From NCBI GenBank assembly GCA_019246495.1, contig JAFAQI010000543.1:1-5809 (forward strand): DNA of 5,809 nucleotides, written 5' to 3'. The notes beneath the pieces were generated by a model that saw nothing but the letters and a program-made list of their open reading frames with translations, had not been told where the DNA came from and searched no databases. The position numbers and the translations under genes are program-made. The first letter of the stretch is position 1, and the number at the start of each line of letters is the position of its first letter. Source of the stretch: Frankiales bacterium. Lineage in GTDB: Bacteria > Actinomycetota > Actinomycetes > JAFAQI01. Shown here piece after piece: positions 1 to 5,240 of the stretch.

Positions 1-285
1 CTGCGGCTTCCCGGTGTTGCGGCACTCGGCCTGTACGAACTCGTCGGCCCGCCGTTCGAGGGCGTCCGCGGCCTTGAGCAGCGCCGTCGCCCGTTCGGCG
101 GGTGTCGCGTCGCGCCAGGTCTCGAACGCCGATGCGGCAGAGCGCACCGCGGCATCGACGTCGGCCGCCGCCGACAGCGGCGCGGTGGCGTAGCCCTCGC
201 CGGTGGCCGGATCGACGACCGTCAACGTCTGGCCGCTGGCCGCGTCGGTGAATCGTCCGGCCACGAAGTTCTGCACCCGTTCCAT
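1..285 (-). CDS. Aldehyde dehydrogenase, probable gamma-aminobutyraldehyde dehydrogenase, N-terminal part (3' end beyond window)
   Basis: Reading leftward from the ATG at 285-283 gives 95 uninterrupted codons to the window edge, beginning MERVQNFVAGRF and ending ECRNTGKPQ. The order of conserved blocks is the N terminus of the NAD(P)+-dependent aldehyde dehydrogenase superfamily: the FVAGRF strand, VVDPATGE at about residues 23-30, an alanine-rich helix with AFETWRD at about 53-59, and the TGKP block at 91-94. From memory, the YATAPLS segment and the NTGKP variant resemble actinobacterial gamma-aminobutyraldehyde dehydrogenases, which oxidise 4-aminobutanal to GABA. The cofactor-binding region and the catalytic Glu and Cys lie outside the window, so substrate assignment rests on resemblance and on the divergent diamine aminotransferase/oxidoreductase operon. 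It is cytosolic by family. AAGG (minus strand, 297-294) lies 8 nt before the ATG and could act as a Shine-Dalgarno, but the same bases form a -10-like TAAGGT. A betaine- or another aminoaldehyde dehydrogenase is the main alternative. Confidence 0.88.
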   Translation of the reverse strand, partial: MERVQNFVAGRFTDAASGQTLTVVDPATGEGYATAPLSAAADVDAAVRSAASAFETWRDATPAERATALLKAADALERRADEFVQAECRNTGKPQ

Positions 286-292
286 GGCCGGA

Positions 293-320
293 ACCTTACC
301 GACGGGAGCGGCCGAGACAA
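293..320 (-). promoter_or_regulatory. Candidate promoter of the aldehyde dehydrogenase gene (leaderless type)
   Basis: On the minus strand TTGTCT (320-315) and TAAGGT (298-293) are separated by 16 nt. They match the actinobacterial housekeeping patterns TTGNCN and TANNNT. The -10 hexamer ends 7 nt before the ATG at 285, so transcription would start at or within a base or two of the start codon. That spacing is the recognised signature of leaderless actinobacterial mRNAs. The alternative reading is that AAGG inside the hexamer is a Shine-Dalgarno and the true promoter lies further upstream. This is a pattern match only. Confidence 0.45.
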
Positions 321-325
321 GGGAA

Positions 326-355
326 TCCGTCGTTCGAACTGCTCTGGACGACGGA
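326..355. promoter_or_regulatory. Interrupted inverted repeat, candidate operator for the Lrp-type regulator
   Basis: TCCGTCGT (326-333) and its exact reverse complement ACGACGGA (348-355) are separated by 14 nt, so the arm centres are 22 nt apart, about two helical turns. The left arm overlaps a perfect 8-bp palindrome, GTTCGAAC (332-339). The element lies in the divergent gap between the aldehyde dehydrogenase and regulator genes, just upstream of the candidate -35 at 320-315. Lrp/AsnC proteins bind as dimers or octamers to degenerate inverted repeats and usually regulate their own or divergent genes. Its use by this particular regulator is inferred. Chance occurrence in GC-rich DNA is possible, but 8 of 8 arm identity inside a 134-bp gap is notable. 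Confidence 0.5.
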
Positions 356-419
356 AACGCTTGCCGTAGGCCGGGCCGTGCTGGCACCATCGGGCCGGAG
401 AGCCGAGGACGGGAGCGAC

Positions 420-899
420 GTGCGGCGCGACGAGCGGGCGACCGGCGTCTCGGCGCTGCTCGACGACGTGAACAAGGCGATCGTCGAGCAGCTGCAGGCC
501 GACGGGCGCCGGTCCTATGCCGCGATCGCCCAAGCCGTGGGGTTGTCAGAGGCGGCGGTCCGGCAGCGGGTCCAGCGGCTGCTCGACGCAGGTGTCATGC
601 AGATCGTGGCGGTCACCGATCCGCTCCAGGTCGGCTTCGCCCGCCAGGCGATGATCGGCGTCAATGCGGACGGCGACCTGCGTGATGTCGCCGACAAGTT
701 GGCGTCGTTGCCCGAGGTCGACTACGTCGTCATTACCGCCGGCTCGTTCGACATCCTGCTCGAAGTCGTCTGTGAGGACGACGAGCACCTGCTGGCTCTG
801 CTCAACGACGCGATCCGCTCCGTGCCGGGCGTGCGCGACACCGAGACGTTCGTCTACCTCCGCCTCGCCAAACAGACCTACACCTGGGGAACCCGATGA
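420..899 (+). CDS. Lrp/AsnC-family transcriptional regulator
   Basis: The 159-residue product has the two-domain layout and usual length of Lrp/AsnC (feast/famine) regulators. An N-terminal winged helix-turn-helix covers about residues 14-62, with the recognition-helix segment GLSEAAVRQRVQRLL at 41-55. A C-terminal RAM effector/oligomerisation domain covers about 75-150, including AGSFDILLEV at 107-116, the glycine-containing ligand-pocket turn typical of the family. The GTG at 420 was chosen because GAGGA (405-409) and GGGAG (411-415) precede it and it gives a family-typical length. An in-frame GTG at 378 would add 14 residues rich in Arg/Gly/Asp that look non-conserved. The stop overlaps the aminotransferase start (ATGA, 896-899), so the two are probably translationally coupled. 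From memory, the protein resembles Streptomyces Lrp proteins next to polyamine genes (possibly SCO5656/EpuRI), including the C-terminal QTYTWGTR. Effector and sign of regulation are not visible from sequence; a polyamine-pathway metabolite is inferred. Confidence 0.93.
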   Translation: MRRDERATGVSALLDDVNKAIVEQLQADGRRSYAAIAQAVGLSEAAVRQRVQRLLDAGVMQIVAVTDPLQVGFARQAMIGVNADGDLRDVADKLASLPEVDYVVITAGSFDILLEVVCEDDEHLLALLNDAIRSVPGVRDTETFVYLRLAKQTYTWGTR

Positions 900-2293
900 C
901 AACCACGCCGCAAGACGTCACGCCGGACGATGGCGGCTCGCAGCTTTCCGCGAAGGCACGCAGGCATCTCTGGATGCACTTCACGCGCATGTCGTCGTAC
1001 GGCGACAACGAGGTGCCCGTCATCGTTCGCGGCGAAGGCCCCTACGTGTGGGACGCGAATGGCAAGCGCTATCTCGAAGGTCTCGCCGGGCTGTTCGTCG
1101 TGCTCGTCGGGCACGGCCGGCAGGAGCTTGCCAACGCCGCAGGCAAGCAGGCGAGCGAGCTCGCCTACTACCCGCTCTGGTCCTATGCGCATGCACCGGC
1201 GATCGAGCTCGCCGAGCGGCTGGCGTCGTATGCCCCCGGCGACATCAACCGCGTGTTCTTCACGACCGGCGGTTCGGAAGCGGTCGAGAGCGCGTGGAAG
1301 ATGGCCCGGCAGTACTTCCGTCTCATCGGGCAGCCGTCCCGCTACAAGGTGATCAGCCGGGACATCGCCTACCACGGGACGACGATGGGCGCTCTCGCCA
1401 TCACCGGCCTCGCGGCGATCAAGACGCCGTTCGAACCGCTCGTGCCCGGCGGCATCCGGGTGCCGAACACGAACTTCTACCGCGCCCCCGAGCACGGCGA
1501 CGACTACGACGCGTTCGGTGTCTGGGCTGCAAGCGAGATCGAGCGGGCGATCCTCCGCGAAGGTCCGGACACGGTGGCCGCGGTCTTCCTCGAGCCGGTG
1601 CAGAACTCCGGTGGCTGTTTCCCGCCGCCGCCCGGCTATTTCCAACGGGTGCGCGAGATCTGCGACCGGCACGGTGTGCTGCTCGTCTCCGACGAGGTGA
1701 TCACCGCGTTCGGCCGGCTCGGCCACTGGTTCGGCGCCGACCGATACGGGTTCCAGCCCGACATCATCACCGTGGCCAAGGGCCTCACGAGCGGTTACTC
1801 ACCGATCGGCGCGATGTTGGTGTCCGACCGCTTGATGGAGCCGTTCCTGCACGGAACGACGAGCTTCCTGCACGGCATCACCTTCGCCGGTCACCCGGTG
1901 TCATGCGCCGTCGCAATGACCAACCTCGACATCATCGAGTCGGAAGATCTGCTCGGCCACGTCCGCAAGAACGAGGGTGCCTTCCGCGCGACGCTCGAGA
2001 AGCTGTGTGACCTGCCGATCGTCGGTGAGGTGCGCGGAGACGGCTACTTCTATGGCATCGAGCTGGTAAAGGACAAGAACACCCGCGAAACGTTCGACGA
2101 CGATGAGAGCGAGCGGCTGCTGCGCGGCTTCCTGTCCGGGGCGCTCTTCGACGCCGGCCTGATCTGCCGGTGCGACGACCGCGGCGATCCGGTGATCCAG
2201 CTCGCGCCACCACTGGTCTGTGGTCAGGAGCACTTCGACGAGATGGAGCAGATCCTGCGCAGCGTGCTCACTGAGGCGTGGCAGCGGCTCTGA
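896..2293 (+). CDS. Class III PLP-dependent aminotransferase, probable putrescine/diamine aminotransferase (SpuC-like)
   Basis: The 465-residue product is a full-length fold-type I, class III (omega) aminotransferase, often annotated 'aspartate aminotransferase family protein'. Visible landmarks are the N-terminal LWMHFTRMSSY (25-35), the cofactor-phosphate loop TTGGSEAVESAWK (123-135), YHGTTMGA (159-166), EPVQNSGG (233-240), DEVITAFGRLG with the PLP-ring-contacting Asp266, and DIITVAKGLTSGYSP with Schiff-base Lys295 (codon 1778-1780). The C-terminal IQLAPPL (434-440) is the usual substrate-side block. Class III enzymes near polyamine genes, typified by Pseudomonas SpuC, transfer the terminal amino group of putrescine or a related amine to pyruvate or a similar acceptor, giving 4-aminobutanal. 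The divergent aldehyde dehydrogenase would take that product. The start is the ATG of an ATGA overlap with the regulator; a weak GGGGA (886-890) precedes it. The end overlaps the oxidoreductase start by 16 nt. Other omega-transaminase substrates (beta-alanine, GABA, other diamines) cannot be excluded. Confidence 0.93.
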   Translation: MTTTPQDVTPDDGGSQLSAKARRHLWMHFTRMSSYGDNEVPVIVRGEGPYVWDANGKRYLEGLAGLFVVLVGHGRQELANAAGKQASELAYYPLWSYAHAPAIELAERLASYAPGDINRVFFTTGGSEAVESAWKMARQYFRLIGQPSRYKVISRDIAYHGTTMGALAITGLAAIKTPFEPLVPGGIRVPNTNFYRAPEHGDDYDAFGVWAASEIERAILREGPDTVAAVFLEPVQNSGGCFPPPPGYFQRVREICDRHGVLLVSDEVITAFGRLGHWFGADRYGFQPDIITVAKGLTSGYSPIGAMLVSDRLMEPFLHGTTSFLHGITFAGHPVSCAVAMTNLDIIESEDLLGHVRKNEGAFRATLEKLCDLPIVGEVRGDGYFYGIELVKDKNTRETFDDDESERLLRGFLSGALFDAGLICRCDDRGDPVIQLAPPLVCGQEHFDEMEQILRSVLTEAWQRL

Positions 2294-3648
2294 CACCGCC
2301 GTCGTTCTGGCTGGCGACCTGCGGCGACGACCTCACCCCGCGCCCCCCGTTGGGCGCGAACGTCCAATGCGACGTCGCGATCGTCGGCGCTGGCTACACC
2401 GGGCTCTGGACGGCGTACCACCTCACCCGAATCGACCCGGCCCTCCGCGTCGTCGTCGTCGAGCGCGAGATCGCCGGTTGGGGCGCGTCGGGGCGAAACG
2501 GGGGCTGGTGCTCGGCGCTGTTCGCGGCGTCCTGGCAGCGCGTTGCCGCGCAGCACGGCATGGACGGTGTGCTGCGGTTGCGCCGCGCACTCGAGCGCAC
2601 CGTTGACGACGTCGGCGACTGGTGCCGGCAGCACGCCGTCGACGCGCACTTCGCGAAGGGCGGCACCTTGACACTCGCTCGAGGGGCGGCTCAGGTCGCT
2701 CGCGAGCGATCCTCGGTCAACTCCGATCAGCGGTACGGCGGCACCGACACCAAGCGGCTCGACAGCACGCAAGCACGCGCCCGGCTGGCTGCCGCCGGCG
2801 TCGACGGCGCAGCGTTCACGCCGCACTGTGCCGCTGTGCAGCCGGCGCGGTTGGTGCGCGGGCTGGCCCGGGTCGTCGAGGCGGCAGGCGTGCGGATCCA
2901 CGAGCGGACACCGGCCAGCGCGATCGAGTCAGGCCTCGTCCGCACTCCCAACGGCACCGTGCGCGCCGAGGTCGTCGTACGCGCAACCGAGGGCTACACG
3001 TGCGAGCTGCGGGGCGAGGAGCGCACGCTGATCCCGCTGTGGTCGCTCGTTTTGGCGACCGAACCGTTGCCTGCGCCGGTGTGGGAGCAGCTCGGCTGGC
3101 GGGCGCGCGAGACCGTGACCGACGGCCGCCACCTGCTCGTCTATGCCCAGCGCACAGCCGACGACCGGATCGTCCTCGGCGGCCGCGGAGCGCCGTACCG
3201 CTTCCGCTCGGGCACGGCCGGCGCCGCTGGACACCGCCGCACCCACGAGCGGCTCGAGCACGAGCTGCGCGCGCTGTTTCCCGCCGCTGCCGACGCCACG
3301 ATCACCCACCGGTGGGGTGGCGTGCTCGGCGTGCCGCGCGACTGGATGCCGTCCGTCGGCTACGACCGGTCGCGGGGCATCGCCTGGGCTGGGGGCTACG
3401 TCGGCGACGGCGTCGGCTGCTCCGCCCTCGCCGGCCGGACGCTCGCCGACCTCATCACCGGCCAGGAAACGGACGAGACAACGCTGCCGTGGGTCGGCCA
3501 CCGGTGGTCGCGCTGGGAGCCGGAGCCGGTGCGCTGGCTCGGCGTGCGCGGGATGACAGCGGCGATGGCGGTCGCCGACCGGCGCGAGCGGCGTACCGGC
3601 AGACCGTCGAGGCTGGCCGGGCTGCTCGACCGCGTGGTGGACGGCTGA
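2278..3648 (+). CDS. FAD-dependent oxidoreductase, DAO family (PuuB/glycine-oxidase-like amine oxidase)
   Basis: This 456-residue flavoprotein belongs to the D-amino-acid-oxidase (DAO) superfamily. A Rossmann dinucleotide-binding motif, DVAIVGAGYTG, lies at residues 32-42, with the acidic end of the second strand in VVVVEREIAG (Glu62). It is followed by GWGASGRNGGW (67-77), the FAD-contacting segment typical of gamma-glutamylputrescine oxidase (PuuB) relatives. C-terminal landmarks are THRWGGVLGVPRDWMPSVG (343-361) and WAGGYVGDGVGCSALAGR (370-387), the second FAD-binding and active-site region. The family oxidises primary or secondary amines to imines, which hydrolyse to aldehyde plus ammonia, with FADH2 reoxidised by O2 or an acceptor. 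The operon suggests a polyamine or gamma-glutamyl-polyamine substrate. The GTG at 2278 overlaps the aminotransferase end by 16 nt and is only two codons after an in-frame TGA. GAGG sits just 1 nt before it, too close for a normal Shine-Dalgarno, so reinitiation after the upstream gene is likely. The N-terminal TPRPPL block before the FAD motif supports a start this far upstream. Confidence 0.88.
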   Translation: MAAALTPPSFWLATCGDDLTPRPPLGANVQCDVAIVGAGYTGLWTAYHLTRIDPALRVVVVEREIAGWGASGRNGGWCSALFAASWQRVAAQHGMDGVLRLRRALERTVDDVGDWCRQHAVDAHFAKGGTLTLARGAAQVARERSSVNSDQRYGGTDTKRLDSTQARARLAAAGVDGAAFTPHCAAVQPARLVRGLARVVEAAGVRIHERTPASAIESGLVRTPNGTVRAEVVVRATEGYTCELRGEERTLIPLWSLVLATEPLPAPVWEQLGWRARETVTDGRHLLVYAQRTADDRIVLGGRGAPYRFRSGTAGAAGHRRTHERLEHELRALFPAAADATITHRWGGVLGVPRDWMPSVGYDRSRGIAWAGGYVGDGVGCSALAGRTLADLITGQETDETTLPWVGHRWSRWEPEPVRWLGVRGMTAAMAVADRRERRTGRPSRLAGLLDRVVDG

Positions 3649-3661
3649 GCTCGCTCAGCTG
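3642..3661. terminator. GC-rich hairpin at convergent junction, candidate bidirectional terminator
   Basis: GCTGAG (3644-3649) pairs with CTCAGC (3654-3659) around the tetraloop CTCG. A G-T wobble and one more C-G pair extend the stem to 8 bp (3642-3649 with 3654-3661). The stem contains the oxidoreductase stop codon (3646-3648) and nearly fills the 15-bp gap before the stop of the opposite-strand transpeptidase gene. No T-tract follows on either strand, so it would be a tail-less actinobacterial-type terminator or an mRNA 3'-end stabiliser rather than a classical intrinsic terminator. Confidence 0.45.
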
Positions 3662-3663
3662 GC

Positions 3664-5190
3664 CTAGGAGTAGATCCAGACCGACAGGCCGTTGTAGAGC
3701 TTGCTGCCAAGCCGGTCGCGGGCCGGCACCGTGATGCGGACACAGCCGTGGCTGGCCGGGTAGGACGGCACCTCGGTCTCACCGTGGATCGCGTAGCCCT
3801 GGTTGTTGAAGTAAGCCGGGCGATAGAGCGTGCCGAGCTTCGACGTCACCCAGCCGGAGCGCTGGTAGACGACGGCGAAGTGGCCGGTCGGCGTGATCGC
3901 GCGCTGCTGCGTTCCGTCGGAACCCGTGTAGTAGTAGCCGCCGCCCGTCGACGAGTCGAGGATGCGGACGATGTGGCCGTGCACGGCGTAGAGCAGCACC
4001 TGCTTCGTGAGGTTGACCTCGACGCCGGCGCTCGCCGCGTCCTGCGGGTGTCGCAGGTGCGGTTGCTTCGGATGTCCGAGCGCCTCCCAGACCTTGGTGC
4101 CGACGACACCGTCGCGCGACATGCCTTGCACCTTCTCGAACGCGACGACGGCGTGGACGGTGTCGAAGTCGAAGGTTCCGCTGATGTGTCCCAGGTCGTA
4201 GTGCAAGTGCCGCAACCGCTTCTGCAGCGTGACGACGTCCGGACCGGACATCCCGTCGTGCAACGACCGCTGCACGGCGTCGACGCGATGCGAGGCGCTG
4301 GCTGCGGCCAGCAGGCCACCGCCACGTGCGCGGACCACGCGATAGATGTAGCGGCCGGTCGCCGGCAGCGAGACAGTCGCGGTGAAGGCGCCGTGCCGGC
4401 CGACGCGCACGGACGTGACCTTGCGCCAGTGTCCGCCGGACTTCTTCTGCAACGTCACCCGGCTTTGCCGCGGCGGCGGGGGCTGCACGGTGCCGCGCAA
4501 CTTGGTACGCGTCAGGATCGGAGCGAGCGACGGCACGTGCAAACGAAGTCGCGGTACGACGGCGACGTGCACGGCCGACGTCGACGACCCGAGGTAGGCC
4601 GGCACGTCCTTGAACACGACGCGGTAGGCCGTCGCCCGCGCGGGAGCGACCCGCCAGCGAACGCTGCCGTCAGACGCGGTCTGCTGCAGCCGTTGGGCGT
4701 TGTGCCATCCGCCGGTCGCATCCTTGCGTTGCAGGCGCGCGGGCTGGTTGGGGACGCCGGCGACGCCGGCCGCCGACAGCCTCGCGCGCACTACCGCGCG
4801 CTGCGGATAGACCACCACGCCGCGGTTGACGCTGATCGACGACACCGTCGGCTGCTGCACGGTGAAGCCGATAGTCGGGCTGCCGTCCGGGGTGACGACC
4901 GTGATGGGTCCGGTGACCGCGCCGGTCGGCACAGTGGTTTGCACATGGTTGGCGTCGAGCACCGTCGGAGCCCCGGCGTCGACCGTGCTGTTGCCGGAGC
5001 CGGCGAACGTCACGTCGGTCGCCTGCGCGAGGTCCGCGCCGACGATCGTCACGGTGTGGCCGACGAGTGCATAGGCCGGGTCGACGCTGCTGATGGTGGC
5101 GGTCGCGGCGAGCGCCTGCGTTGCGCCGCCGACGAGCACCACGGCGATCGATGCGGCCATGGCGGCCCCGCGCAAACCGGCCCGGAACAT
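3664..5190 (-). CDS. Secreted L,D-transpeptidase with IPT/TIG-like, Ig-like and peptidoglycan-binding domains
   Basis: The 508-residue product starts with a Sec signal peptide: Arg3/Arg7, a hydrophobic core at about 10-24, and an AxA-type cleavage site near ALAAT (residues 26-30), with no lipobox. Next comes an IPT/TIG-like beta-sandwich (about 31-112, with ISSVDPAYALVGHTVTIVGADL). Two tandem Ig-like modules follow (about 115-212 and 213-303), each with a VxLQ(R/K)K...W core. A peptidoglycan-binding domain (about 307-372) contains GPDVVTLQKRL and DGVVGTKVWEAL. The C-terminal YkuD catalytic domain (about 388-508) carries HGETEVPSYPASHGCVR (469-485), with nucleophile Cys483 (codon 3744-3742) and its His481 partner. 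YkuD enzymes form 3-3 meso-diaminopimelate cross-links in peptidoglycan outside the membrane and are typically carbapenem-sensitive. The ATG at 5190 was chosen because AGAGGA (5203-5198) lies 7 nt upstream and it begins the signal peptide. The reading frame is open further upstream, but that DNA is rlmN in another frame. The gene lies 50 bp downstream of rlmN and converges on the amine operon. A role in anchoring something other than peptidoglycan strands is possible. Confidence 0.9.
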   Translation of the reverse strand: MFRAGLRGAAMAASIAVVLVGGATQALAATATISSVDPAYALVGHTVTIVGADLAQATDVTFAGSGNSTVDAGAPTVLDANHVQTTVPTGAVTGPITVVTPDGSPTIGFTVQQPTVSSISVNRGVVVYPQRAVVRARLSAAGVAGVPNQPARLQRKDATGGWHNAQRLQQTASDGSVRWRVAPARATAYRVVFKDVPAYLGSSTSAVHVAVVPRLRLHVPSLAPILTRTKLRGTVQPPPPRQSRVTLQKKSGGHWRKVTSVRVGRHGAFTATVSLPATGRYIYRVVRARGGGLLAAASASHRVDAVQRSLHDGMSGPDVVTLQKRLRHLHYDLGHISGTFDFDTVHAVVAFEKVQGMSRDGVVGTKVWEALGHPKQPHLRHPQDAASAGVEVNLTKQVLLYAVHGHIVRILDSSTGGGYYYTGSDGTQQRAITPTGHFAVVYQRSGWVTSKLGTLYRPAYFNNQGYAIHGETEVPSYPASHGCVRITVPARDRLGSKLYNGLSVWIYS

Positions 5191-5240
5191 CGAGACGTCC
5201 TCTCCCCCGCTCCCGTCCGGGCGCGGCAACTGACCGAAGT
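5191..5240 (-). promoter_or_regulatory. Short rlmN-transpeptidase spacer with strong RBS and weak -10-like site
   Basis: The 50-nt gap contains a purine-rich Shine-Dalgarno, AGAGGA (5203-5198) within a GGGGGAGAGGA run, 7 nt before the transpeptidase ATG. TAGACT (5243-5238), overlapping the rlmN stop codon, fits the TANNNT -10 pattern, but I see no TTG-type -35 at the right distance. The transpeptidase may be cotranscribed with rlmN or have its own weak or alternative-sigma promoter. There is no terminator-like hairpin in the gap. Confidence 0.35.

Noticed and set aside
361..390. Possible plus-strand promoter TTGCCG (361-366) with CACCAT (385-390), 18-nt spacing
   Set aside because: The -10 matches the consensus at only three positions and the pair is not convincing in GC-rich DNA; not annotated as a feature.
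878..1726. 282-codon minus-strand frame opposite the aminotransferase
   Set aside because: Antisense shadow; composition typical of GC-rich reverse frames and no recognisable domain.
664..2010. 448-codon plus-strand frame over the regulator end and aminotransferase
   Set aside because: Arg/Ser-rich shadow frame of the regulator and aminotransferase genes, which carry unmistakable family motifs in their own frames.
2224..2901. 225-codon minus-strand frame opposite the oxidoreductase 5' half
   Set aside because: Antisense shadow with no domain and no ribosome site in a plausible context.
2622..3734. 370-codon plus-strand frame over the oxidoreductase
   Set aside because: Arg/Ala-rich shadow of the FAD oxidoreductase with no motif of its own.
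4741..4775. Repeated GACGCCGGC units
   Set aside because: Short repeated triplet-type motifs inside the transpeptidase coding sequence (Gly/Val/Ala/Pro codons); no sign of a regulatory or mobile repeat.
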